This document shows, piece after piece, positions 1 to 8,525 of a stretch of DNA of 35,015 nucleotides (positions within the stretch are counted from its first letter, which is position 1; every line of letters starts with the position of its first letter). The notes beneath the pieces are model-generated. The model did no database searches and had not been told where the DNA came from. It worked only from the letters and a program-made list of their open reading frames with translations. A program made the position numbers and the translations under genes. This stretch comes from Kiritimatiellia bacterium (lineage in GTDB: Bacteria; Verrucomicrobiota; Kiritimatiellia; RFP12; UBA1067), in the NCBI GenBank assembly GCA_017403825.1, contig JAFRDO010000017.1, positions 1-35,015 on the forward strand, read 5' to 3'.

Positions 1-51
1 CAACCCACAGAATCACAATCTGTTGATCTAACCAATTGATCTACTCCCGCC
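1..51 (-). tRNA. tRNA-His (anticodon GTG), 3' part cut by window edge
   Basis: Read on the minus strand, the sequence begins with the extra 5' G typical of tRNA-His at position 51, followed by acceptor strand GCGGGAG, a D-stem GATC/GATC with loop AATTGGTTA, and an anticodon stem ACAGA/TCTGT around loop TTGTGAT. The anticodon GTG is at positions 14-16. The T-arm and 3' acceptor strand lie outside the window. It starts 4 nt after the encoded CCA of the upstream tRNA-Thr, so the two are probably one transcript. Confidence 0.9.
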
Positions 52-55
52 AACC

Positions 56-131
56 TGGAGCCAGGTAAGGGATTCGAACCCCCGACCTGCTCATTACGAA
101 TGAGCCGCACTACCAACTGTGCTAACCTGGC
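56..131 (-). tRNA. tRNA-Thr (anticodon CGT), CCA encoded
   Basis: The acceptor strand GCCAGGT at 131-125 pairs with ACCTGGC at 66-60. The T-arm GGGTTCGAATCCC is intact, and the anticodon arm GCTCA-TTCGTAA-TGAGC carries CGT at 96-98, which reads ACG (Thr). The discriminator base is T at 59 and a 3' CCA is encoded at 58-56. It is the first gene of a tRNA-Thr/tRNA-His pair and has its own promoter about 20 nt upstream. Confidence 0.95.
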
Positions 132-148
132 CTGTGTCTTGATGTGAT

Positions 149-178
149 AGTATATCAAACATCTCCGCCGTTAGTCAA
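149..178 (-). promoter_or_regulatory. sigma70-like promoter for the tRNA-Thr/tRNA-His pair
   Basis: On the minus strand, TTGACT (178-173) is separated by 18 nt from TATACT (154-149). Transcription would start near position 142, about 11 nt before the tRNA-Thr 5' end. It lies in the 87-nt gap after the stop codon of the unrecognised secreted protein gene; no convincing terminator is visible in that gap. Confidence 0.7.
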
Positions 179-218
179 TGGCAAAAACGATACAATTGGA
201 ACTTCGCAAGCTCGTACT

Positions 219-1889
219 TCACCACAGTTTCCAGACATGGACGCTGTCGATGAAAACCGTCTCGCCGTCATCCATCTCGGGGCAGAATCCGAAAGAGAAA
301 CCCTTGGCACCCTCCGGCACTTCCGCAAATGCTTCGCCTGTCTGCCAGCCTGAATCATCTGGCGGTGAAAAGTCCAACCATTTCGTCCCAAGATGCCAAG
401 CCCAATTGCCGTTCGAATCCTTCCAACCGACGTATGCTTTCGGCAGACTCCCCTTCATGCGGCACGATACCGCAAACACGTCATGCGCATTCGCCCGGCC
501 AAGGTTGACAAGGATTGCGCCGTCCTTCAACCCGCTGACGGCAATGCACGACGTATCGCCGTCACCCACGTCCTCCGCAAGCCTGAAAACGGGATTCCCC
601 TTGCCCGCATAGGTCGTGTACGGACGCGGCAGCTTACCCATTGCCGATTGATCGTCAGGACGACATTCTGGATTCGAGATCATGTCTTTAAGCAATCCCT
701 TTGCCGCCAGTTCATCCTTGCGCCGACTGAAAAGGTAATCGGCGTCATCACGCGCCTGCATCGCCTCGTACAGCCCCGGCAGGACCTCCGCCCATGTCTC
801 CTTGCTTTTGACCGAAGGCGGCAGGGTCACGTTCTCCCAGTGGATTGTCGGGTGTTTCTCCCCCCACAGCCACACATACTCGTCCGCCAGCTTGAAGGCA
901 TCGGCGCAGTCCCGCCGAAAATGCTCCAGCCGCGAACCGCACACCGGCCCCTTGTACCATGCCGGTCCGGGATTGACGTACATGTCAAGGTAGAGGCCAA
1001 AACTCACCTGCACCTGCGCGGCGTGCTTGGCGCGGTTTTCCGGAGAGAGAAGCAAGGGCGCGAACATCTTCTGGTTGCAAGCCGAGACATGGTATTCATG
1101 CTTGTCGTAACAGTAGCTGTAGGCGTGTTCGTCGCCGTCGATGATAAGAGCCGTCGGCGGCAAAACGTCCATGATGCCGTCCGCAAACGCGGGCCACAAA
1201 TCCCCTTTCCGCTGCGCCAATGCCAAAGGATCGGGCGTGTCGAAATACGCCTTCCTGAATGTCAGGAACCAGTAGAAAAGCACCCGCGCCTCGGGCTGTT
1301 CCCTGAAAAGCGCACCGAACACCTCGCGCCCGCGCCGCCGGACGATCTTAACAAGTTCGTCGTATGGAGGGTCGTCCTTGACGCGTTCGTACTGCTTCTG
1401 CTTGTGGTAGTCCTCCGTGTCGGAGTTGATCCCCTTCAACCCCGTCTCGCGCGAAAGCCGCCCGACGACGCCCATGTTGCGCGCTATCCGCGCCCACGCC
1501 ACATCGTCCGTCCAAGGGACGCGTTTCGTCGGCGCACTGAAACATTTCAGGAACGACTCGCTCAGATGTTCAGTATGGGCTATCTTGCGGAGAACGGGGA
1601 TCTGCGCGGCGAATGCCTCGATGTCCCATTCTGGATTGGTCATGAATCCGTATGTGCCAATGGCCTTCCCCGCATGGTTCGTCGCCCGAAGATAGATGCC
1701 GACGCCGTCAATGACAGTGCCATTGAACTTGTCGGCGTTGACCAAAAGCTGTTCAGGCGTCAGCCGCCCGTATTCCCATCCGAACGAAATACACTTCTTG
1801 CGCGGACTGTCGGCAAAGGCAACGCTTGCGGCAAGCGCCACCGAGGCCAGAAGGACTGGCAGCGCAAACCGGCTTTTGCACAGTCTCAT
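219..1889 (-). CDS. secreted protein of unknown function, probable glycosidase-like barrel with C-terminal beta-sandwich
   Basis: A 556-residue product. An ATG at 1889 is preferred over an in-frame TTG at 1901: it gives a compact signal peptide (MRLCKSRFALPVLLASVALA) and follows TAAGG, which overlaps the stop of the upstream gene. I do not recognise the family. Residues about 35-350 have the spacing of aromatic and acidic motifs seen in TIM-barrel hydrolases, including SDTEDYH near 155-161 and WLWGEKHPTIHW near 340-351; the acidic residues in these could be catalytic, but this is inference. Residues about 440-556 look like a small beta-sandwich of the carbohydrate-binding type (repeated W, G and D, ending VFIDSVHVWKLW). 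It is the last protein gene of the block, 14 nt after the tandem ConA-like protein gene, so the two are probably co-transcribed. It lacks the GxxhxI[RK] tail found on its neighbour. Confidence 0.75.
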   Translation of the reverse strand: MRLCKSRFALPVLLASVALAASVAFADSPRKKCISFGWEYGRLTPEQLLVNADKFNGTVIDGVGIYLRATNHAGKAIGTYGFMTNPEWDIEAFAAQIPVLRKIAHTEHLSESFLKCFSAPTKRVPWTDDVAWARIARNMGVVGRLSRETGLKGINSDTEDYHKQKQYERVKDDPPYDELVKIVRRRGREVFGALFREQPEARVLFYWFLTFRKAYFDTPDPLALAQRKGDLWPAFADGIMDVLPPTALIIDGDEHAYSYCYDKHEYHVSACNQKMFAPLLLSPENRAKHAAQVQVSFGLYLDMYVNPGPAWYKGPVCGSRLEHFRRDCADAFKLADEYVWLWGEKHPTIHWENVTLPPSVKSKETWAEVLPGLYEAMQARDDADYLFSRRKDELAAKGLLKDMISNPECRPDDQSAMGKLPRPYTTYAGKGNPVFRLAEDVGDGDTSCIAVSGLKDGAILVNLGRANAHDVFAVSCRMKGSLPKAYVGWKDSNGNWAWHLGTKWLDFSPPDDSGWQTGEAFAEVPEGAKGFSFGFCPEMDDGETVFIDSVHVWKLW

Positions 1890-1903
1890 TGCGGGCGGCA
1901 ACC

Positions 1904-4042
1904 TTACTTGATGGAAATGACCAATCCCAGTGGCTCATTCTCAATCATCATCTCTTCGGAAGCCTCGCTCTCCATCGTAGCGTCGCCAACCGCATAGACA
2001 GCCACGGCCTGATAGGCGTCCGGGCCGTTCTTCGGCCTGCGCCACCGAACCGTCAACGTGCCGCCCTCGCCGCCGTCAATCGGTTCGCCGTTCTTCAGCC
2101 AGCGGTAGGACGTTGCGCCAGTTGCGGACGCCGTAAGCGTCGCCGTCTGTGTGGACGAAATCTTTTGTGCGCTCTGCGTCACCGTCACGTCGAACACGCC
2201 ACCGTAGGTGAGCTGAGAGGTAGAACTTGCCGCCTTGAACGCACCTCCAGGCAGAACATCCTGCAATCCTGCCACCCCATTCACCACGGCCGGCACATAG
2301 TCGCGCTTAAGTACGTACTCGCCATTTTCCATTTCCCAGATACGGCAACCAAAGATGCGAATGGTGGCAAAATGGGCGGTGGGATTGCTGGGCCCGGACA
2401 GCTTCAACGTGTAGGTTGTAAACATTCCAGAAGCAACCGTTGCGCAGGTTGCGTTTGTCACACCCTTGGTAATGATAGAGCCAAGTCCAGCGGGATTGTC
2501 GAGAATCACCGTCCGGCGAACGTTCACGGAGCTCGCCCCGACGCTCGCCCCGACATCCATCTTCCAACCGCCAGAAGTGTTGATAAACCCAAAACCTCTA
2601 TCGTTTATGAACGCCGAGAAATTAGCACTACCACTGGCACCGAACAAATACCAGGTGTCGCCAGACGTGCGACTTTCAACGGGAGAGTAGTCGATCTCAA
2701 CCTTTGTTGCGGTTGTGACGGTATAGCCCGTGTCGATATAGCGACTATTCGCCCGCTTCGTCTCCACATACGGCGGACAGGGCGCGAGCTTGCCACTGCA
2801 TGAAAGATCCATCTCCGTCGTAGCCGCCGGATAGGTTGCAAACGCGCCCGTGACGCTGTCCTTTAGTCCTATGACTGTGCTACCGCCATGCGCAGGACCA
2901 ATCACAGCCGGAACAAAGTCACGCACCAAGACACCCTTCTCGAATATCTTGCAACCATAGACCTTCAACGGACAGGTCGGCGAACCGTCGTGCTCTGCGG
3001 CAATCTTGATCGGATTGCCTGTCGCATTGTGTTCGGTCGAAAGCGGAACAGACGATACGCCGTTTGTCGCTCCGGCCGTTACCACGCATGATTTGCAGCT
3101 GATGGTATCGAGCACAAACGTATGCCGAACATCCTTTGTACGCAGGTAATTGATGCCGAACACGCCAGTACTGCTGGGTTGCGTCCCGTATCCACTTGTG
3201 GGGTTGATGAAGCCGGAATAGAAGGTTGACCCTGCACCACTGAACAACCACCAGGATATCTCGCCCGAGAAGTCGTCCTTTAAAGCGCAATCGAGCATCA
3301 TGGTGGTGTTAGAGGACGCCTGATACCCGGTGTTGATATAGACGCCGTTGTTGTAGCCGGAAGGTGTCGCCACATACGGGCTTTCAGACGAAGCGTAATC
3401 GCCGCCAATGGTTATACCATAGTACTTCTTGCCGTTGGTGACAAATTCATCCGTCTTGATGTCGATCAAACCGGCAACGCCATCCTTCCGGAACGGCTTG
3501 AAGTCATGCACAAGCACATCCGCCTCATAGATGCGGCAACCGTATATCCGCATCTTGGCGCGGTTATTGGTATCTTGGGCATTTGATGCGAGCTTGAGCG
3601 TCAGGTCATCGCTATAGTCTGCGGTTCTTTTCAACGAGACGGTGGCATTTGTGACGCCATCCCTGATCACGTAGCATGAATTATTTGGGATGTCCAGCAC
3701 AGCCGAGAGCCGCAGGTCGGGTGTATTTGCAATGCTCAACGCATTGCCTGTGCTCCAATGGCCATCGGTGCTGTTGGCCTTCGCAACGCCAAAGCCCACG
3801 CCCTTGTTATTGAGAAAGGCGCAGAACGTCGGTTTGCCCGCAAAGAGATACCATGTATCGCCGCTTGGCAGCGCTTCCGTCAAGGCATAGTCGATTTCAC
3901 AGCGTGTGCTGTTCTTGACGTTGTAGCGTGTATCGATGCCGAACGTGCCGTCCACTTCGATGTACGCATCCGCTGCATAGGCAACACGTCCCATTCCCAA
4001 AGCGGCTAACGCTACTGCGCCAACAATCGACAATGCCTTCAT
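1904..4042 (-). CDS. secreted tandem ConA/LamG-like surface protein with Ig-like domain and GxxIxI[RK] tail
   Basis: A 712-residue product with a signal peptide (cleavage near AYA/AD, residue 24). Three homologous units of about 180 residues follow (26-204, 222-405, 424-607). Each opens with a Y-[IV]-...-[IY]-[DN]-T-[GR]-Y strand and ends with a block like IYGCRIYEADVLVHDF, then GVAGL.D..T..F. That closing block is typical of LamG-like sandwich modules in gut bacterial surface proteins and phage tail proteins. An Ig-like module (about 615-695, with GATSYRWLKNGEPIDGG and AYQAVAVY) is also found at the C-terminus of the 17161-19539 product. The protein ends NEPLGLVISIK, a member of the shared tail motif. 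A clear SD (AAAGGA at 4051-4056, 8 nt before ATG) and its own promoter support the start. The likely role is glycan or surface binding; no catalytic residues are visible. Confidence 0.85.
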   Translation of the reverse strand: MKALSIVGAVALAALGMGRVAYAADAYIEVDGTFGIDTRYNVKNSTRCEIDYALTEALPSGDTWYLFAGKPTFCAFLNNKGVGFGVAKANSTDGHWSTGNALSIANTPDLRLSAVLDIPNNSCYVIRDGVTNATVSLKRTADYSDDLTLKLASNAQDTNNRAKMRIYGCRIYEADVLVHDFKPFRKDGVAGLIDIKTDEFVTNGKKYYGITIGGDYASSESPYVATPSGYNNGVYINTGYQASSNTTMMLDCALKDDFSGEISWWLFSGAGSTFYSGFINPTSGYGTQPSSTGVFGINYLRTKDVRHTFVLDTISCKSCVVTAGATNGVSSVPLSTEHNATGNPIKIAAEHDGSPTCPLKVYGCKIFEKGVLVRDFVPAVIGPAHGGSTVIGLKDSVTGAFATYPAATTEMDLSCSGKLAPCPPYVETKRANSRYIDTGYTVTTATKVEIDYSPVESRTSGDTWYLFGASGSANFSAFINDRGFGFINTSGGWKMDVGASVGASSVNVRRTVILDNPAGLGSIITKGVTNATCATVASGMFTTYTLKLSGPSNPTAHFATIRIFGCRIWEMENGEYVLKRDYVPAVVNGVAGLQDVLPGGAFKAASSTSQLTYGGVFDVTVTQSAQKISSTQTATLTASATGATSYRWLKNGEPIDGGEGGTLTVRWRRPKNGPDAYQAVAVYAVGDATMESEASEEMMIENEPLGLVISIK

Positions 4043-4096
4043 AGATTTTGTCCTTTCCGTCTTCGTCGCAAGACAGGCTATCCCTTATTGTTGGAT

Positions 4097-4125
4097 ATGA
4101 TATCAAATTGCCGTCTCACCGACAA
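4097..4125 (-). promoter_or_regulatory. sigma70-like promoter for the 1904-4042 gene
   Basis: On the minus strand, TTGTCG (4125-4120) and TATCAT (4102-4097) are separated by exactly 17 nt. It sits in the 101-nt gap after the GH2 fusion gene and about 55 nt upstream of the start codon at 4042. This suggests the last two protein genes form their own transcription unit. Confidence 0.6.
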
Positions 4126-4143
4126 CTAGCCAAATGGCGTGAA

Positions 4144-7100
4144 TTACTGAAAAGTCACCGTGTCCGAAGTGGTGTCGCCCTCAACTCTGATTTCAACCCC
4201 GGGCGTAAAGTCCGTTTCCGTGAATACCGCGATGTGGTCGACTACGGCCGCAGTCTTGAGCGGCGTCTGACTGTCTCCAACGTACAAGGACAGGGTGTCG
4301 CCGTCGTTGGTGTAGCACTTGAGCTTGCGTCCGGTCGTCTTCGTGTAGTCCTTGCCGCAGATATGGACGAACTTCTGCAAACTCCATTCCGCCTTGTAGA
4401 TGTAGAACGTGTCCTTTTTAGTGGTGTGGTCGCGTTCCACGAGACCCTTGTTGTTCAGATATCTAAGGACGTCGTTGGTTGTCGCGTTCGTGCCGTCTAT
4501 GCACTCCGTGAAGCCCTCGTTTCTGCTTGACACTGCGATGTCGAACAACTGCCACTGGCTTGTAAAGAGAAGTTGCGGGTATTTCCTGATGGCGGCGATG
4601 TGTCCTTCATGCAGCCACATCTGGTACTCGATGTCGTGCCTTGGGTTGTTGCCGGTGGTTGTCGTGCTCTTGAAGTCCTCGGAGTGGCAATGCTGCGTTC
4701 CCCCGCAGCCATATTCCGAAAACGCAAGCGGCTTGTTGAGTCCGGCTCTTGTTACGGTGTTCGTTAGGCGCGTGTCCAACCGAGACGAAGGATCGTTTTT
4801 CGTCTTGTCGATGTACCATCCGACATAGATGTTGCAGCCGAACCAATCCACCTTCGGATAGTTGTAGTACCCAGCAGGGTTTTCGACGCTGTGAGACATG
4901 ACGTAGCCGACCATGCGCTCGGAATCAAGTCCCTTGATGAGGTCGTAGTATCCTTCGATCTTCCCCTTTCCGAAGGCCGCGTCGTCCGTGGTTGTCTCGT
5001 TGCTGAGTCCCCAGAACATGATGCACGGGTGGTTGAAGTGCTGTTGAACCATTTCCGTGTATTGCGTGGTTAGGTGCGTGTAGTAGTCGGCTGGCAAGGT
5101 GGACTGGAGCTTGTTGACGCAAGGCACTTCGGTCTGGACGATGATTCCAAGCCGGTCGCACCTGTCGTACACCTCCTTCGGGTGCGGATAGTGCGCGAGC
5201 CGGATGAAGTTGCATCCCAGTTCCTGTATGATCGCGAACTCCTGGTCGTAGTCGCTGTCGGTGAGAGCGTTGGCCTTCCCCTCCATGTCGTCGTGCATGC
5301 AGACGCCCCTCAATTTATATGGCTGCCCATTGAGCAGGAATCCCGTGTAGTCTCCGCTTGAGAGGATTCCGCTCCTGTTGATGGCGTATTCGTAGTACCT
5401 GAACCCGTATGGACGCTGGTATCTGTGGTACAAGTCCCCGTCCTTGTAGATTTCAAGGGTCACCGTGTAGAGATGCGGGTCGATCTTCCCATTCCACAGA
5501 TGCAAGTCGTTTCCTGCGATGGTGGTCGTGAAGGTCTGTTCGCTTCCTGTGCTTGCCACCGTGTTTGTCCAGGCGTACGAACCATCGGAAATGGTGCATG
5601 TGAGGGACGCGCCGACCGGAACCTTGGTTTTGACATTGATTGTTGCGGAGGAAGCAGACACTGTTGAGGTGATGTGGAATCCATCGTAACCGTATTCCAT
5701 CGCCGGAAGGACAGGGCTCGTGAACAGCTTGACATTGCCGAGGGTGGCGTTGAAGTTAAAGTCGCCAGCGTACGGAGCCAAGGTGTTCCTCGTTGTGTTG
5801 CACAGTGCCACACGGATATCGTTCCTTCCACGGTGGACGTATTCGCTTATGTCGCAGAAGAACGCGTTGTAGCCGCCCCAGTGCGTCTCGACCTTCACGT
5901 TGTCGACGTAGATGTCCGCGCTCTGGTCGGCGTGCTGGAACCACAGGTAGGTTGGTTGAGCCGCTCTGAGCGTTATGGAAGTGTCGAACGCGAACGTGCC
6001 TTTGGAGTAGCTGGACGAGCGTCCGTCTGTCCTGTTGACGGAATAGGGCGTGGTAATGGTGTTGCCGCCGTATCTCCATGTCGGGAGGTCCTTGTTCGAC
6101 TTCTGGAACGGAGTCTCCTGCACGTACACGCAAGCCTGGGTTACTGTCTCGCTCGTATGGCCCTGATAGGTGGAATACGCCTCAACGACGGTATCCGCGA
6201 CAATGGAAATCGGCTGCGCGTACAGGGCGAAATCGCCTGCTTGCCCAAGTCTGTAGTGGATTTCGGCACCCGCCGTGTCGCATTCCAGTTCAATCTCATC
6301 GCCGTAAAACGACACCTCAGGCGGCAGCAGCAAAACGTCCTCGCACACGCTCCATCCCGAAGGTATGCCGCTCGTGCCTCGCGACCAGGAACTTGCGTTG
6401 GCAGCCTTGACGAACGTGCCGTCGCCAGCCACGTTCTTAACCCAGTCCGTCCGACAATTGGTGGCGCCGAACCCGTCTGTGGCAAGACATATGATTGTAT
6501 TTAAGAGTCCGCATCCCTCAAACATGTGTCCATAGCACTCGTTGACCAGGGTTGTGGCATTGAGAATTGGTGCTTCCGTGATGGAGCACTCCTCGAACAT
6601 GTACCAATAGCATCCTTTGGCAAGTGCCGTGGCTGGAAGTTCGGGTGCCTTGGTCAACGTCGTGCACTTGCTGAACAGGGCGCGGTAGCAGTAGTTCTTA
6701 AGCGCTGTTGCCGGGAGAATGAGGTTTTCCGCCGAAATCACTGGCGCTTTCTTAAACAGCGAGCAGAAGATGTATTCGCTGTTCGGAAGAGTTGTGCCGC
6801 CAGGGCCAGGGAAGTTATCTCCATACAGAAGGCTCATTATGTTGCCTTCGATGTCGTATGTCGCGGTTTCTCCCTCGACTCCTTCGAATCCGGAATACGC
6901 GCTCTTGCTCGTAGCATATGCCGTGTTGCTTCCCCTGAATCTGACCACATTGCCCTGTGCCACGGAAATTGCAGCCCCTTCCGACGCGGAGGTTATGGAA
7001 GTCCATGCGCCGTTGTCGACGCTGTATTCAATGGTCTTTGTCAGATCGCCAAACGATTTCCAGCTGATCGTTCCAGGGGTGAGCACCCTGAAGGTGAGGT

Positions 7101-8439
7101 AGTCGGCGCTGTAGTCATGGATCTGGACATACTCGCAAGTCGCGGATACAGTGGCGCTTGTCTGACTCTTGTATGTGGAATATGCCTCGACCACAGTATC
7201 AGCTTCTATTTCGATTGGCTGCTCGTACAGCGAGAACTCGCCCTGTTCGCCAAGCCTGTAGCGGATTGCAGACCTTGGAGTGGTGCAGGTAATCGTCACC
7301 AGGTTGTTTGCGCAGGAAATGGATGGAACCGCAAGCACCACTGGGACGTATGTGCAGGTCCGGGACACGGTTTCGCTCACTTTTCCATCTATCGTCGAAT
7401 ACGCCTGAACCGTAACCGTGGAGTTGATTTCAAATGGCGCGGTGTACTTGGTGAAGGAACTTGCCTGACCTATCTTGTAGTAGATTTCTGCACCTTCCGT
7501 GGGGCATCCTAGCTCAATCATCTCCCCGTCGAACGAAATCTCAGGCTGAAGCAATACGATGTCGTTGGACGCTGTCCACCCCGAAGGTATGCCGCTCGCG
7601 CCCCTCGTCCAACTTACGTTGGCGGCCTTGACGAACGTTCCTGATGCGGCCACGGTCTTTGTCCAATCCGCCAGGCAATTAGAGGTGTCAAAGCCGCTGG
7701 TGGCAAGGCATGTGATTCTCTCCAACGATCCGCATCCCTCAAACATGTGTCCATAGCACTCGTCAACCAACGTGGTGGCGTTGAGGACTGGAGCCTCCGT
7801 GATGGCGCATTGCTCGAACATGTACCAGTAACATCTTGTTGCGAGTGTCGCGGCTGGAAGTTCAGGAGCCTTGGTCAACGTCGTACACCAGCTGAACAAG
7901 GCGCGGTAGCAGTGGCTCTTGAGCGTTATTGCCGGGAGAATGAGGTTCTCCGCCGAGATGACAGGCGTTTTCTTGAAGAGCGAGCAGAAGATGTAGTTCT
8001 TGTTAGGGAGGGTCGTGCTTCCGGAGAAATTGTCTCCGTACAGAAGGCTCATTATGTTGCCTTCGATGTCGTATGTCGCGGCTCCTTCTTCGTCCCCCTC
8101 GAATCCGGAATACGCGTCCTTGCTTGTGGCGTAGACTGTGTTGGTTCCTCTGAATCTGATTAGGTTGCCCTGCGCCACGGAAATGGTCGCACCTCCAGAC
8201 GTGGAGGTTATGGAAGTCCATGCGCCGTTGTCGATGCTGTATTCAATGGTCTTTGTCAAGTCGCCAAACGATTTCCAGCTTATTGTTCCAGGGGTGAGCA
8301 CCCTGAATGTGAGGTAGTCTCTGCTGTAGTCGTGTTCCGCAGGAGGTCCCATGATCAAGATTAACTTCGCCGGCGCGAGGTACGCAATCGCCGTGACCAT
8401 AAACGCCAAGGCGGCTGTCAGCAGTTTTTTAATGTTCAT
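4144..8439 (-). CDS. secreted GH2 beta-galactosidase-like enzyme fused to duplicated BspA-type LRR and chitobiase-type modules
   Basis: A 1431-residue exported protein. A signal peptide (1-24) is followed by a sandwich plus LRR unit (37-300) with DYLTFRVLTPGTISWKSFGD, DIEGNIMSLLYGDNF and Cys/Tyr-rich repeats such as APELPAATLATRCYWYMFEQC. Two chitobiase/hexosaminidase C-terminal-type modules follow (about 300-365 and 372-438), then a second sandwich/LRR unit (442-700) and a third chitobiase-type module (706-773). The GH2 part begins near 775 with a jelly roll (to about 905), an Ig-like domain (about 915-1010) and a TIM barrel (about 1030-1350). The GH2 acid/base is E1148 in FWGLSNET and the nucleophile is E1242 in LAFSEYGC; both are intact. 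The likely reaction is beta-galactosidase or another beta-glycosidase activity outside the cytoplasm. Putting BspA-type adhesion repeats ahead of a GH2 catalytic region is unusual. It has its own promoter at 8497-8525. Confidence 0.9.
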   Translation of the reverse strand: MNIKKLLTAALAFMVTAIAYLAPAKLILIMGPPAEHDYSRDYLTFRVLTPGTISWKSFGDLTKTIEYSIDNGAWTSITSTSGGATISVAQGNLIRFRGTNTVYATSKDAYSGFEGDEEGAATYDIEGNIMSLLYGDNFSGSTTLPNKNYIFCSLFKKTPVISAENLILPAITLKSHCYRALFSWCTTLTKAPELPAATLATRCYWYMFEQCAITEAPVLNATTLVDECYGHMFEGCGSLERITCLATSGFDTSNCLADWTKTVAASGTFVKAANVSWTRGASGIPSGWTASNDIVLLQPEISFDGEMIELGCPTEGAEIYYKIGQASSFTKYTAPFEINSTVTVQAYSTIDGKVSETVSRTCTYVPVVLAVPSISCANNLVTITCTTPRSAIRYRLGEQGEFSLYEQPIEIEADTVVEAYSTYKSQTSATVSATCEYVQIHDYSADYLTFRVLTPGTISWKSFGDLTKTIEYSVDNGAWTSITSASEGAAISVAQGNVVRFRGSNTAYATSKSAYSGFEGVEGETATYDIEGNIMSLLYGDNFPGPGGTTLPNSEYIFCSLFKKAPVISAENLILPATALKNYCYRALFSKCTTLTKAPELPATALAKGCYWYMFEECSITEAPILNATTLVNECYGHMFEGCGLLNTIICLATDGFGATNCRTDWVKNVAGDGTFVKAANASSWSRGTSGIPSGWSVCEDVLLLPPEVSFYGDEIELECDTAGAEIHYRLGQAGDFALYAQPISIVADTVVEAYSTYQGHTSETVTQACVYVQETPFQKSNKDLPTWRYGGNTITTPYSVNRTDGRSSSYSKGTFAFDTSITLRAAQPTYLWFQHADQSADIYVDNVKVETHWGGYNAFFCDISEYVHRGRNDIRVALCNTTRNTLAPYAGDFNFNATLGNVKLFTSPVLPAMEYGYDGFHITSTVSASSATINVKTKVPVGASLTCTISDGSYAWTNTVASTGSEQTFTTTIAGNDLHLWNGKIDPHLYTVTLEIYKDGDLYHRYQRPYGFRYYEYAINRSGILSSGDYTGFLLNGQPYKLRGVCMHDDMEGKANALTDSDYDQEFAIIQELGCNFIRLAHYPHPKEVYDRCDRLGIIVQTEVPCVNKLQSTLPADYYTHLTTQYTEMVQQHFNHPCIMFWGLSNETTTDDAAFGKGKIEGYYDLIKGLDSERMVGYVMSHSVENPAGYYNYPKVDWFGCNIYVGWYIDKTKNDPSSRLDTRLTNTVTRAGLNKPLAFSEYGCGGTQHCHSEDFKSTTTTGNNPRHDIEYQMWLHEGHIAAIRKYPQLLFTSQWQLFDIAVSSRNEGFTECIDGTNATTNDVLRYLNNKGLVERDHTTKKDTFYIYKAEWSLQKFVHICGKDYTKTTGRKLKCYTNDGDTLSLYVGDSQTPLKTAAVVDHIAVFTETDFTPGVEIRVEGDTTSDTVTFQ
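6340..7116 (-). repeat. second copy of intragenic duplication (sandwich/LRR unit, residues 442-700)
   Basis: This copy matches 7540-8331 over most of its length, with a constant offset of about 1215 nt at the upstream end. For example, the run ending at 6826-6880 and the run at 8041-8095 are nearly identical (cattatgttgccttcgatg in both). The similarity is high at the nucleotide level as well as in protein, so the duplication looks recent. Confidence 0.85.
7540..8331 (-). repeat. first copy of intragenic duplication (sandwich/LRR unit, residues 37-300)
   Basis: This is the partner of 6340-7116. Both encode the sandwich module with the GNIMSLLYGDNF motif followed by CY..MFE.C leucine-rich repeats. 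The two are separated by two chitobiase-type modules encoded at about 7117-7540. Confidence 0.85.
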
Positions 8440-8496
8440 TGCCGATTATCAACAATCTTTTACAGGCTTTTTCCTTTTGTTGCTCTCCGCCCGTAT

Positions 8497-8525
8497 ATTA
8501 TAGCAAATCGCCGATTACTTTTTAA
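8497..8525 (-). promoter_or_regulatory. promoter for the GH2 fusion gene, overlapping the end of the upstream gene
   Basis: The minus strand has a perfect -10 TATAAT (8502-8497). With a 17-nt spacer, the -35 position (8525-8520) reads TTAAAA and lies inside the last codons of the GH42-like gene. The -35 match is weak. The start codon at 8439 is about 50 nt downstream of the expected transcription start. Confidence 0.5.

Noticed and set aside
56..131. tRNA-anchored integration site
   Set aside because: No integrase gene or direct repeat of the tRNA 3' end is visible in the window.
219..1901. TTG start at 1901 for the secreted protein gene
   Set aside because: The ATG four codons downstream gives a cleaner signal peptide and a plausible SD distance.
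393..1997. Long open frame on the plus strand (534 codons)
   Set aside because: It is antisense to the secreted protein gene at 219-1889. It has an Arg/Pro/Val-rich composition typical of a shadow frame, with no signal peptide or domain motif.
1904..4042. Prophage tail-fibre gene
   Set aside because: The LamG-closing motif also occurs in phage proteins, but a signal peptide, the Ig-like cassette and the absence of any phage gene nearby favour a bacterial surface protein.
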